A DNA stretch of 64,000 bases from JAEUMD01 sp050246945 (GTDB lineage: Bacteria; Pseudomonadota; Alphaproteobacteria; Rhizobiales; Hyphomicrobiaceae), in the NCBI GenBank assembly GCA_050246945.1, contig JBFWVC010000008.1, positions 62,001 through 126,000 on the forward strand, in the 5' to 3' direction. A program made the position numbers and the translations under genes. The number at the start of each line of letters is the position of its first letter. The stretch's first letter is position 1. The notes beneath the pieces were generated by a model. That model did not search any database. It saw only the letters and a program-made list of their open reading frames with translations, and was not told the DNA's origin. Shown here piece after piece: positions 44,121 to 52,767 of this stretch.

Positions 44121-44345
44121 GTGTACCACATTCCCAGATCGAACCCCTGGCCGCCGCACATCGACCTTTCGACCCTGCGCGAAACGCTTCTCTACATGCA
44201 TGACGATATGGCGCGCGCGCCAGGGCTCGAGAAGCTGCGCGATGCGTTGGCACTTGCCCTGAAGGAAGCAGAGGCGGCGGAAGCCAGCGCAAGGGCGCGG
44301 TCCCCGAACATAATCAACGCGCGATTTCTGCCGCGCCGTTTCTGA
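44121..44345 (+). CDS. Small conserved-looking hypothetical protein
   Basis: 74 residues from GTG 44121, chosen because CGGAGGG is 8 bp upstream; a longer GTG start at 44094 is possible. Residues 12-30 (PPHIDLSTLRETLLYMHDDM) and a helical Ala/Glu-rich stretch (LEKLRDALALALKEAEAAEA) suggest a small helical cytoplasmic protein. No family recognised. It is convergent with tonB, and its codon pattern and ribosome-binding site favour a real gene. Confidence 0.5.
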   Translation: MYHIPRSNPWPPHIDLSTLRETLLYMHDDMARAPGLEKLRDALALALKEAEAAEASARARSPNIINARFLPRRF

Positions 44346-44414
44346 TCTGCAAGAGGCGCGGTTGGTTGGGCCTGCCACGAACGGCGCCAGAACCACCGTT
44401 GAGCCCAGCGTGCA

Positions 44415-45185
44415 TTACCGCAACACGAAACGGAACGGCAGCGACAGCACGATCTGCTCTCGGTCGATTTCCTTGGGGAACCTCGGGAAAGGCGCTGCCT
44501 TCTCCACAGCCGCCAGCGCCGCCTCATCGAGTTGCGCCGAACCTGAGCTGGTGGCCACGGTCCGATCGGTGACATTGCCGTCGCGATCGACCGTGAACCG
44601 CACAACAACAGTGCCCTTTTCACGCGCCTTCGGCTTCACCTTGAACTTCTCGATGTGCGAGCGGATCGAACCCAGGTAGGCGCGGTAGAGAGTTGCATCG
44701 CCGCCTTCTTGCGATTGTGACGACGCTTTTTGTTCCAACACGGCCACCTGCTCGATCCGCTCTTCCGTTGCCACTTGTTTCGGCTGCGGGCGCTGAACCT
44801 CCTTCGGCGGTGGTGCGGTGACGATCTCCTGCGTCGGACCGAGCGGCGAAGTGATGATGTCCTTGAGTTCCGGTGGCTTCTCCTGCTGCGGCACGTCCTC
44901 CGGCGGCGGCTCCTCTGGCTTCGCCTCCGTGGTTTTGACCTCTTCCAGCTCCGGCTGGGCGATGCTCGCCTGTTGTTCGACGACTTCGCGTGCCTCGATC
45001 GATTCGGGCGCCTCGCCAAGCCGCGTCAGGCCCTCGAGCGCAATACCCTGCTCGATCCGCAGCAGATCATTGCCGGTGCCTTGCTCGAGTGACCGGCCGC
45101 CGGCGGCGAAATCGAGGTACGTCACCAGCAGCGAGCCGTGAAGCGCTGCGGACAGAAGCAAGCTCGACACGCGGAGGGCGTTCAT
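44415..45185 (-). CDS. tonB: Energy transducer TonB
   Basis: 256 residues. N-terminal membrane anchor (VSSLLLSAALHGSLLVTYL), a Pro/Glu/Lys-rich periplasmic spacer (about residues 75-145: EEPPPEDVPQQEKPPELK), and a C-terminal TonB domain (about 165-256: YLGSIRSHIEKFKVKP, VVVRFTVDRDGNVTDRTV, AVEKAAPFPRFP). The anchor carries the expected Ser/His pair (SAALHGS). It transmits proton-motive force from ExbB/ExbD to outer-membrane receptors. It is last of the exbB-exbD-tonB run with 5 bp to exbD. Confidence 0.93.
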   Translation of the reverse strand: MNALRVSSLLLSAALHGSLLVTYLDFAAGGRSLEQGTGNDLLRIEQGIALEGLTRLGEAPESIEAREVVEQQASIAQPELEEVKTTEAKPEEPPPEDVPQQEKPPELKDIITSPLGPTQEIVTAPPPKEVQRPQPKQVATEERIEQVAVLEQKASSQSQEGGDATLYRAYLGSIRSHIEKFKVKPKAREKGTVVVRFTVDRDGNVTDRTVATSSGSAQLDEAALAAVEKAAPFPRFPKEIDREQIVLSLPFRFVLR

Positions 45186-45190
45186 CCGGA

Positions 45191-45706
45191 TCAGTTCCCG
45201 ACTGTTGCCGGCCCAGGTTGCTGCGCCAATCCCGCCGCACGTGCCGCTGCAGAAGCGGCTGCGGCTGCTGCGTGCGGTGACGGCTTCGACAGGAGCGAGA
45301 CGCGCGCGTATCCTGATTCACCCACGCGCCCCAGGATTTCCATGACGTCGCCATAGGCCACCGTCCGGTCAGCCCGGACATAGACGACCGTATCGCCCTC
45401 GCTGGCCCGGATCTGCGCAAGCCGCGATACCAGACTGCCGCGCGTCACTTCTTCTTCGCGAATGTAGAGTTGCCCCTGGCCGTTGAGCGTCACCACCATG
45501 GGCTTCTTGGTCTGCGAGAGTTTGCCCGCCGATGTGCTCGGCAAATCGACCGGCACTCCCTGGATCAGCAGCGGTGCGGCGACCATGAAGATGATGAGCA
45601 GCACCAGCATCACGTCGACGAACGGCGTGATGTTGATCTCCGCCATCGGCCGATAGCCACTGTCTTCGTGGTCGTCGGGGATGTGACCGCCCAGCTGCAT
45701 GCCCAT
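45191..45706 (-). CDS. exbD: Biopolymer transport protein ExbD/TolR
   Basis: 171 residues. The N-terminal membrane segment contains the conserved Asp in ITPFVDVMLVLLIIFMVAAP, essential for proton use in this family, and the periplasmic domain follows (VDLPSTSAGKLSQTKKP, DTVVYVRADRTVAYGDVMEI). The C-terminus (residues 145-171) is an extra Ala-rich tail. It lies 12 bp from exbB and 5 bp from tonB, so this is the ExbD of a TonB system rather than TolR of the Tol-Pal complex. Confidence 0.93.
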   Translation of the reverse strand: MGMQLGGHIPDDHEDSGYRPMAEINITPFVDVMLVLLIIFMVAAPLLIQGVPVDLPSTSAGKLSQTKKPMVVTLNGQGQLYIREEEVTRGSLVSRLAQIRASEGDTVVYVRADRTVAYGDVMEILGRVGESGYARVSLLSKPSPHAAAAAASAAARAAGLAQQPGPATVGN

Positions 45707-45718
45707 GGCTGAGGCTCC

Positions 45719-46402
45719 TTACGCGTTCGCCGTGGACGCCCCGCGCCCGTTCGAAAAGCGCGGCGCAATGCGATGCACCGCGGCGTTGGTGCGTTCCGCC
45801 GCGCGCCCGAGCGCTACCGAAATCTGGTTGTAGGCGATGACGGCCGGAATAGCGGCGGCCAGACCGATGGCCGTGGCAAACAAGGCTTCGGCGATGCCCG
45901 GCGCGACGACGGCAAGGCTGGTGTCCTTCGCCTGCGCAATGGCCGTGAATGAATGCATGATACCCCACACGGTGCCGAACAGGCCGATGAACGGTGCCGC
46001 CGAACCGACAGTCGCCAGGAACGGCAGTCCCGTCTCGATGCGCTTCAACTCGCCGCGCACCGCGCCGCGCATCGCCCGCTCCACCCTGAGGCGGAAGTCG
46101 TTGGAGCCCTCGCTCATGTCATGGCCGACCTGGCGCTCGAACTCGCCCGCGGCGACGATCGCGCTGGCGTAGCCATTGCCCGATGGCGACGGCAGCGTCG
46201 CACCATGAGCCGCCTCTTCCAGTATGCGCACCTGGCTCTTCAATCCCGCGATACGGATCATCTTCTCGAAGATCAGTGCCCAGCACACGACCGAAGCCAG
46301 CGCCAACAGCACCATGACGCCCTGCACCACGATGTCGGCATTGAGGATCAGCGAGGTCAGCGACAGGTCATGCGCTGTCGCGGCGGCAACGGTCTCGCCC
46401 AC
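45719..46402 (-). CDS. exbB: Biopolymer transport protein ExbB/TolQ
   Basis: 227 residues from a GTG at 46402. Three membrane segments: one near the N-terminus (IVVQGVMVLLALASVVCWAL) and two C-terminal (LPFLATVGSAAPFIGLFGTV and ATAIGLAAAIPAVIAYNQ), the standard MotA/TolQ/ExbB layout with the TVGSAAPFIGLFGTVWGI signature. It forms the proton channel with ExbD. First of the three transducer genes, 11 bp after a small exported protein gene that probably shares the operon. Confidence 0.94.
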   Translation of the reverse strand: MGETVAAATAHDLSLTSLILNADIVVQGVMVLLALASVVCWALIFEKMIRIAGLKSQVRILEEAAHGATLPSPSGNGYASAIVAAGEFERQVGHDMSEGSNDFRLRVERAMRGAVRGELKRIETGLPFLATVGSAAPFIGLFGTVWGIMHSFTAIAQAKDTSLAVVAPGIAEALFATAIGLAAAIPAVIAYNQISVALGRAAERTNAAVHRIAPRFSNGRGASTANA

Positions 46403-46413
46403 GGCAAGAGTCC

Positions 46414-46965
46414 CTATTTAGAGAGTTGAACGTTTGAGCGGGTCGACAAGGCGAGCCTGTCCAGGCATGTGCTCTCGTCGGCTCCGCCGGACTTGCATTC
46501 CATAATGTCGTTGATGAGAAAGCTGCCAATCGACTCGCACTTCACGCCGTCGAGGTCGAACAGTTTGACCGAGCGCTTCTTTCCCTTGATCGGCGCCAGA
46601 TCGAGCGCGAAGCGCCGGCCGATGATGCCGTCGGTCTGGAACAGCACCAGATCGAGCTTCAGGACGTCGTAGGATTTCTCGCTCTGATTGTCGATGACCA
46701 GATAGGCCCGGCAACTGGACTGCTGCGTCTCCAGCTTGTTGAGTTCCACCGCAACCTTGGCTGCCGATCCCGTGGCAACTGCGGCGCCCGCATTCGCTTG
46801 CCCGCCGCCAGTGGGCGTGTTGTCCTGGGCCTGAGCCGCGCCCGCAGCCGCAAACACCGCCATCGCCGCCGTGAGGCCCGCCGCTCGCAGCCAGAAGCCG
46901 GTTCGCGCCGCACTTGAATTGTTGTTCTTCTTGGCGTCGGACGCCACGCAACTGGCCAGCCGCAA
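46414..46965 (-). CDS. Exported protein encoded before exbB
   Basis: 183 residues if the TTG at 46965 is used (GGAGG five bases upstream); the frame is open to 47079 and the start is uncertain. A signal peptide ends at AQA (GLTAAMAVFAAAGAAQAQ). The mature protein has a Gly/Ala linker and a conserved-looking domain (QSSCRAYLVIDNQSEKSYDV, FALDLAPIKGKKRSVKLFDL, KCESIGSFLINDI, CLDRLALS) with four cysteines. Genes of this type precede exbB in many Hyphomicrobiales; their function is unknown. It probably leads the operon with exbB, exbD and tonB. Confidence 0.7.
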   Translation of the reverse strand: MRLASCVASDAKKNNNSSAARTGFWLRAAGLTAAMAVFAAAGAAQAQDNTPTGGGQANAGAAVATGSAAKVAVELNKLETQQSSCRAYLVIDNQSEKSYDVLKLDLVLFQTDGIIGRRFALDLAPIKGKKRSVKLFDLDGVKCESIGSFLINDIMECKSGGADESTCLDRLALSTRSNVQLSK

Positions 46966-47128
46966 GTGCACCTCCAAAATAACAGCCCGGGCTACGAACC
47001 GAGCCTCAGCCTCATCCAAACCCCGGCGCTGCTTGGCCGCTTTCCAATTGGCCTTCGCCAACCGATCCCGGGAGCACACTGTCCGCCGCGTTGGGACCGG
47101 TTCTGCGACCGAATTTCCCGAATCTCCA

Positions 47129-47202
47129 AGCCGACTGCCCAGGGGCTTGGGGCAGTCAATCGCTCAATCTCGGCTGACAACCTTCCGAAAGCCCAAGCCC
47201 CT
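47129..47202 (+). other. Structured leader with alternative hairpins before the TonB-dependent receptor
   Basis: Three perfect pairings compete: GACTGCCC (47133-47140) with GGGCAGTC (47150-47157); AGGGGCTTGGG (47141-47151) with CCCAAGCCCCT (47192-47202); and AGCCGA (47129-47134) with TCGGCT (47170-47175). The first two share bases so cannot form together. The block lies 315 bp before the receptor start in a 551-bp divergent region (46966-47516) without genes. It resembles an attenuator, riboswitch or small RNA; no known riboswitch consensus was recognised. Confidence 0.5.
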
Positions 47203-47516
47203 ATGGCACTACAAAGACATGAACCGGGGCCGAAGCCGCGATGGGCTCCATAGCAGCCGTCTATCACCATCGCAACTTGCAAACGAATCAGAGGTTTGTG
47301 AGCGCGCAACATCTCTTCTGCCGCGTCAACCGTGGCACCCGCGCAACGTCAATGTTCTGTTATATAGTATCATCATCGGTTTCGTGGTCAATCGCGTTGA
47401 CCGGGTGTGCGCGAACCACTTATTCAAAAAGTATTAACAGACGTCCGCGCGCGGCCGGTTCGGGGGAACCACGCGCGAATTTGCCGGGCAAACGGACGAT
47501 CGGGGGATCGGGAAAA

Positions 47517-50279
47517 ATGATGGACTCGACTCTGAAGTCGAAGCTGGCCGGCTTGACGGTCCTCACCGCGGCACTTTTCGCCCCGCCCGCCATTGCGCAG
47601 CAACCACCGGCCACACCCGAACCGACAGCACCCGCGGCAATACCAAGCGCACCAGCTCCTGCCACGCAGCCACCTCCGGCGACCCAACCGGCAACGCCAG
47701 CGACCGCACCCGCCGCGCAGACCCAACCCGCCGCTCCGCCCGCCGCACCCGGCGCGGATGCCGCCCTTCCTCCCGTCGAGGTGATCCAGCAGCAGCCCAA
47801 ACCGCCAGCACCTCCGCAGGTCGCAAAAAAGCCAGCGCCTGAGACGAAGCCGGTCCAGCAAGCCGCCCCCCCACCGCAGGCGCAGCCTGTCGTCCAGGCG
47901 CAACAGCCCGCACCTCCCGCGGCCACCCCGACTGGATCTGCGGCATACGCTGCCCCAGCTCTCACCGATGCCATCAAGATGTCGCCCGCGGCTGGCAGCG
48001 AGATCGCGCTGGAAAAGGTGCCGGGTGCGGTGGGGCGCGCCAATGCGGCCGACTTTGCGCGCCAGCCGACACCGACCCCGCAATCGGTGATCCAGTCTCA
48101 GGTTCCGGGCGCTATCCTGACCGACATACAGGGCAACGAGTTCCAGACGCAGATCGACTATCGCGGCTTCTACTCCTCACCCGTACCCGGCGTCGCCCAG
48201 GGCCTTGCGGTCTATCAGAACGGGGTGCGCATCAACGAGGCGTTCGGTGACTTCGTCAATTTCGACGTGCTGCCCTCGAACGCGATCTCCGACATCACCA
48301 TCGTGTCCGGCAACCCGGTATTCGGCCTCAATGCCGTGGGCGGCGCGGCCGTCATCACCATGCGTGACGGCTTCAACTTCCAGGGCACGGAGATAGACAC
48401 CCGATTGGGCTCCTACGGCCGCATCCAGGGCGGGCTCGCCACCGGCCAGAAGTTCGGCAACTGGGGTGCGTTCCTGGCGGTGGAAGGCATCCAAGACGAC
48501 GGCTGGCGCGACTTCTCGCCATCAAAGATCAAGCGGCTGTATGCCGATGTCGGCTTCAAGGACTCACGTCGTGAGTTCCATCTGAACTTTACCACGGCAG
48601 ACAACTTCGTTGGCGCCCTCGCAGCTTCGCCGGTCGAGCTGCTGGCACTCGGCTGGGATCGCACTTTCACCTCGCCTCAGACGACCGACAACCAGGTCGC
48701 CATGCTGTCGTTCAATGGCAGCGTCAAGGCCACCGACACGCTGACATTGTCGGGCCTCACCTATTTCCGTCGCTTCAAGCAGCGCCACGTCGACGGCAAC
48801 ATCGCCGAGTTCGCGGCGTGTGAAGACGCTGGCAACCTCGGCTACGTCTGCGCCGAGGACGATGCCGGCGGCGAGTTCCCGCTGACCTCCGGCGGCTCGC
48901 CGATCGCCGTTGACGACGACGACGTGCTCGGCTCCATCGACCGCACTGGCCAGAATGCGAACGGCTACGGCTTCACGTTGCAGGCGGTCGAGAAACGGCA
49001 GATGTTCAATCGTCCCAACCAGCTAACCCTCGGCGTCAGCTACGATGGCGGCCATGTCAAATACCGGGCTCACAGCGAGGTCGGCGTGATCGGGCCGCGC
49101 TTCGTGATCGGCGGAATCGGAGCGTTCATCGATGGCCCGGTTGAAGACGACAACGAGTATCTGCCTCGTTCCATTACCTCGCGCAACAACTACTGGGGCC
49201 TCTACGTTCTCGATACGCTCGACGTGACGGACCGCCTGTCGTTGACATTTGGCGGTCGCTACAACCACGCGTCGGTCGAGCTCAAGGACAACACCGGCAA
49301 CTTCGAGGACATCGACGGGACCAGCAAGTACCAGCGCTTCAACCCCAGCGGCGGCGCGACCTTCAAGTTGTTTCCGGGCCTCTCGGTCTATGGCGGCTAC
49401 TCGGAGGCAAACCGCGCACCGACACCGGCCGAACTCGCCTGCGCCGATCCGGAAAACCCGTGCCTCATCGAAAGCTTCCTGACCGACGACCCGCCGCTGA
49501 AGCAGGTCGTGTCGAAAACCTGGGAGTTCGGCTTCAGGGGCGAATCGGTGTCGCCGTCGGGCTTTGAAAAGGTCCAATGGTCGATCGGCTACTTCCACAC
49601 GCTCTCCAAGAACGACATCATGCCTCTGCCCGCCGAAGAAGCTGGCCGCGGCTACTTCGCCAACGCGGGCGACACGCTGCGGCAAGGCATAGAGGTCGGC
49701 GTCAATTACGCTTCGCCGCGGCTCAACGCCTACGCGAATTACGCCTACGTCGATGCGACCTTCCGTGACACCAATATATTCCCTTCGCCCAACATAAACA
49801 TGGCGGGTACCGATATCATCGATTGCGACACCCAAGCCCCCTACGACCCCGATGATGACACCATGACATCGTGCGTTATCGGCCGCAGCGGCGACCGGCT
49901 TTCCGGCATCCCGCGCCACCGATTCAAGGCTGGTTTCAACTTCGCCATCACAGAACGCTGGAAATTCGGCGCGGACCTCGTTGCCTCCAGCAATCAGGTT
50001 TTCTTCGGTGACGAAGCCAATGTGGCACCGAAGCTGCCCGGCTGGTGGCGTGTGAATCTCAACACGAGCTACGACATCACCGACAACATCCAGATCTACG
50101 GCATCATCAATAACGTGTTCGACAAGCGCTACGGGTTGTTCGGCAACTTCTTCGGACTGGAGGACGCCAACGAAGCCGCCGAGGCAGCAGGACTAGGCAG
50201 CGACTTCTTCACCAACTCGCGCACGATCATGCCGGCTGCCCCCGTCGCGGCCTACGGCGGCGTCAAAGTTAGGTTCTGA
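47517..50279 (+). CDS. TonB-dependent outer-membrane receptor with Pro-rich N-terminal extension
   Basis: 920 residues from ATG 47517 (GGGGGATCGGG upstream). A signal peptide ends at AIAQQ. Residues about 25-145 are an Ala/Pro/Gln-rich low-complexity segment containing LPPVEVIQQQ, which may serve as TonB box. The plug domain follows (about 150-290: VIQSQVPGAILTDIQGNEFQ, IDYRGFYSSP, LNAVGGAAVITM), then the 22-strand barrel ending in RF. Barrel marks include YGGYSEANRAPTPAELAC and INNVFDKRYG near the C-terminus. The ligand is not evident: the family covers siderophores, haem, cobalamin and others. It is divergent from the exbB-exbD-tonB operon, its likely energy source. Confidence 0.92.
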   Translation: MMDSTLKSKLAGLTVLTAALFAPPAIAQQPPATPEPTAPAAIPSAPAPATQPPPATQPATPATAPAAQTQPAAPPAAPGADAALPPVEVIQQQPKPPAPPQVAKKPAPETKPVQQAAPPPQAQPVVQAQQPAPPAATPTGSAAYAAPALTDAIKMSPAAGSEIALEKVPGAVGRANAADFARQPTPTPQSVIQSQVPGAILTDIQGNEFQTQIDYRGFYSSPVPGVAQGLAVYQNGVRINEAFGDFVNFDVLPSNAISDITIVSGNPVFGLNAVGGAAVITMRDGFNFQGTEIDTRLGSYGRIQGGLATGQKFGNWGAFLAVEGIQDDGWRDFSPSKIKRLYADVGFKDSRREFHLNFTTADNFVGALAASPVELLALGWDRTFTSPQTTDNQVAMLSFNGSVKATDTLTLSGLTYFRRFKQRHVDGNIAEFAACEDAGNLGYVCAEDDAGGEFPLTSGGSPIAVDDDDVLGSIDRTGQNANGYGFTLQAVEKRQMFNRPNQLTLGVSYDGGHVKYRAHSEVGVIGPRFVIGGIGAFIDGPVEDDNEYLPRSITSRNNYWGLYVLDTLDVTDRLSLTFGGRYNHASVELKDNTGNFEDIDGTSKYQRFNPSGGATFKLFPGLSVYGGYSEANRAPTPAELACADPENPCLIESFLTDDPPLKQVVSKTWEFGFRGESVSPSGFEKVQWSIGYFHTLSKNDIMPLPAEEAGRGYFANAGDTLRQGIEVGVNYASPRLNAYANYAYVDATFRDTNIFPSPNINMAGTDIIDCDTQAPYDPDDDTMTSCVIGRSGDRLSGIPRHRFKAGFNFAITERWKFGADLVASSNQVFFGDEANVAPKLPGWWRVNLNTSYDITDNIQIYGIINNVFDKRYGLFGNFFGLEDANEAAEAAGLGSDFFTNSRTIMPAAPVAAYGGVKVRF

Positions 50280-50363
50280 TCCACCGGACGGCCTGCACAA
50301 CGCAGAAGCGGCCGCCTATCGAAGCTGCCGTTTTCGTTCGCTTACCCCAATCCCTGTTTCGTA

Positions 50364-50467
50364 GAGCATGTTCAGCTGAAGTGTGCAGCGCTTCAGCGCG
50401 AAGAACATGCTCAGTACAATGGGCTGGATCGTGTTCGTGCTTCCATCAAACATGAAACACGATCGAG
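50364..50467. repeat. Mosaic intergenic repeat, family A, copy 5 (best preserved)
   Basis: Two perfect hairpins: GAGCATGTTC (50364-50373) with GAACATGCTC (50403-50412), and GATCGTGTT (50427-50435) with AACACGATC (50456-50464). Its first half is nearly identical to copy 2. It lies between convergent genes and may help end transcription. Confidence 0.8.
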
Positions 50468-50477
50468 AGCCAGTCAC

Positions 50478-51494
50478 TCAGAACTCCATCTCCAGGCTCA
50501 GCTTTAGGGTTGTATCGGGCGTAGAGTCGTTGAGACCGAAGAGGACCCCGGTGCCAAGCCGCATCAGGACACCATCTTCATCCTCATCGTCATGGCCAGC
50601 ACCCTTGTCGTCGTCGACATCGGCGACCTTGCTTATCCGGGATGGAACGCGACCCGCCCCGCCACCCGTCCTCCACTCATGGTAGACCACCGGCCCAGCA
50701 CGGTGCTGGTCGTGATCTCCAAACAGCAGCGCTCCTTCGTTCGGCCGGCCCGAGTTGCCGATGCGGTCGAACGTGCCGTACCCTTCCAGCGCCAGCGCCC
50801 AGGAAGGGTTAAAGTCATATTTGATCTGCGCCGCGTAGCCGAGGTCCCACTTGTCGTCCTTCTCGCGACCCTCATCCGTGATCTCGCCCGAGCCGAAATT
50901 CTTTATGAAGAGAACGTTGAGCAGGGCCGAGAGCCTGCCTGCCTTGGCGCCGAAAATCGGTCCCACCACGATTGAATTGAGCTCTCCCGCCGCGATTGGA
51001 TGCTCGAATTCCGCAAGCACGCCGAGACCGACGCCACCCGCCTTCGGAACAGGTTTGAGGATCACGACGCCTTCTACAGCGACTTCCGTGAGCTTCAGAT
51101 CGTCGAAGGCATTGGCAAGCCCCGGCGCAACCGGCTCATCGAACCGTTCCTTCTCGAATTCGATGCCAACGCGCATGCGCAGGAAGTGTGTCAACGACAT
51201 CTCTATTTCCAGAGCGTGGCGCTGGCGCGTGACCGTATTGTCATCGTAGACGAACTCACCGGGCTCCTTCTCCCCAAAACGCCGGCTCGGCTGCCCGAAC
51301 GACCAAGCATTCTGAGACTGGAATTCGATCTCACCCGGTTCGGCCTCCAGGCCCTTGACCTCGAACTGGCCCACTGCCGGTCCGGCATGGACCCGATGCG
51401 GAATGGTCATCACCGTCGTCGCAGCAAGAACCGCAACCGCGATCCGCATCAGTCGGACACGTGGTGGTCTGCCGCCTTTGCCAGTTCGCCCCAT
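50478..51494 (-). CDS. Putative outer-membrane beta-barrel protein
   Basis: 338 residues; ATG 51494 follows GGGGGATAAG. A signal peptide (LMRIAVAVLAATTVMTIPHRVHAG) is followed by strand-rich sequence with alternating hydrophobics (HALEIEMSLTHFLRMRVGIE, GVVILKPVPKAGGVGLGVLA, LGYAAQIKYDFNPSWALALE) and a terminal Phe (LKLSLEMEF), all pointing to an outer-membrane barrel. A short acidic stretch (KGAGHDDEDEDG, about 305-317) is odd and could be a metal- or cation-binding loop. The style resembles barrels of uncertain function annotated as transporters. It is convergent with the TonB-dependent receptor. Confidence 0.72.
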   Translation of the reverse strand: MGRTGKGGRPPRVRLMRIAVAVLAATTVMTIPHRVHAGPAVGQFEVKGLEAEPGEIEFQSQNAWSFGQPSRRFGEKEPGEFVYDDNTVTRQRHALEIEMSLTHFLRMRVGIEFEKERFDEPVAPGLANAFDDLKLTEVAVEGVVILKPVPKAGGVGLGVLAEFEHPIAAGELNSIVVGPIFGAKAGRLSALLNVLFIKNFGSGEITDEGREKDDKWDLGYAAQIKYDFNPSWALALEGYGTFDRIGNSGRPNEGALLFGDHDQHRAGPVVYHEWRTGGGAGRVPSRISKVADVDDDKGAGHDDEDEDGVLMRLGTGVLFGLNDSTPDTTLKLSLEMEF

Positions 51495-51853
51495 CTTATC
51501 CCCCGAAGCGACCTAACAGAAGAGCGGTTTGGTTCGGCTGTCCAGCACCGAAATAGAAGCAGCCTCGATCGTCCATCACCGACAAGCACGCCCGCCTCGG
51601 TCGAGAACACAAGATAGCCTGCTGATTATCACTCGGCAAATACAAGCCAGGCTCCCCTCCGGCTCATGACACCCCACGCAATGTTGATACAACGGCCTTC
51701 TGCGAAATACAGAAAAAATACCAACTTTATTGAATCGACTTCATCAACAATTCCAATCTGAAAAGTCGTTCAAAAACGGGGGGCATGCGTTAACTACAAG
51801 TTATTCGTTGCGCGACTACATTTCGATGCTGGTGAGAGGCAAAGCGAAACCCG
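51495..51853. promoter_or_regulatory. Divergent intergenic region before the kinase/HerA pair
   Basis: 359 bp between divergent starts, AT-rich around 51680-51780 (CAGAAAAAATACCAACTTTA). No gene and no recognised operator. It presumably holds promoters for both directions. Confidence 0.4.
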
Positions 51854-52744
51854 ATGCTTGGCAAGTCCATACGCGCGAGCCGTACTAACACGCTGATTGG
51901 CGAGTATTCCTCGCTGCTTGGCGATGCCGTACTTCGCCACCGCACGCGCATGGCTGAGCACAGCGCACGAATCGAAACAGAGCTGGCAAATCGGGTCAAA
52001 TCCGAATTCATCGCCAACATGAGTCACGAGTTGCGCACGCCACTCAACACCATCATCGGATTTTCCAAAATCCTGTCTGAGCACGACAAGCGCCAGATCC
52101 CATCGAACGATATCGTTGAATACGCCCAGCTCATCAACGACTCGGCGGGGCATCTGCTGTCGGTCATCAACGACATCCTTGATATATCCAAGATCCAGAG
52201 CGGCAAGTTCACGATCGACGCCCGCGAGACGAACGTCGACGACATAATTGCCTATTGCATCGCCTCGTTCCGCAAGCTGGCTGACGACGCCGGCGTCGAA
52301 GTCACCAACACAACACAATCCTCGATACCACCCGTTCGCGGCGACCCGGCCAAACTGAAGCAGATCTTCTCCAACCTGCTCTCCAACGCGATCAAATTCA
52401 CCCCCAAGGGCGGAAAAGTAACGATCAGTGCGGTCGCAACGGTGGACGGAGGGCTCGTCGTCGAAATCAAGGATACCGGCGTGGGCATGAGCGAGGAAGA
52501 GCTCGATATCGCCATGACGCCGTTTGGTCAGGTCGATGGAACCAAGACCCGGTGGCGCGAAGGCACCGGGCTCGGACTCCCTATCGCACGCTCCCTGGTC
52601 GACCTTCACGGCGGTCGCATCGACATCAAGAGTTCGAAGGGTAAAGGAACGACGGTCTCCGTTATGCTGCCATCGCGCCATCTCGTCTCCGCCGCCCGCG
52701 GCAGGGAGATGGTCTTTGGCGGACAGATCGGCGGCGGAAACTGA
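51854..52744 (+). CDS. Soluble histidine kinase
   Basis: 296 residues with no membrane segment and almost no sensory region. After about 45 helical residues comes HisKA with His58 in NMSHELRTPLNTIIGFS, then the ATPase domain: N box (IFSNLLSNAIKFTP), DTGVGM, and GTGLGLPIARSLVDLHGG. These motifs match the DivJ/PleC-like kinases of alphaproteobacteria. Without its own sensor it likely depends on a protein partner. No response regulator is adjacent; the next gene, 23 bp on, is a HerA-like ATPase that is probably cotranscribed. Its GC content and codons match the neighbours. Confidence 0.88.
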   Translation: MLGKSIRASRTNTLIGEYSSLLGDAVLRHRTRMAEHSARIETELANRVKSEFIANMSHELRTPLNTIIGFSKILSEHDKRQIPSNDIVEYAQLINDSAGHLLSVINDILDISKIQSGKFTIDARETNVDDIIAYCIASFRKLADDAGVEVTNTTQSSIPPVRGDPAKLKQIFSNLLSNAIKFTPKGGKVTISAVATVDGGLVVEIKDTGVGMSEEELDIAMTPFGQVDGTKTRWREGTGLGLPIARSLVDLHGGRIDIKSSKGKGTTVSVMLPSRHLVSAARGREMVFGGQIGGGN

Positions 52745-52767
52745 ACCGGTTACGAGCAAGAAGAACC

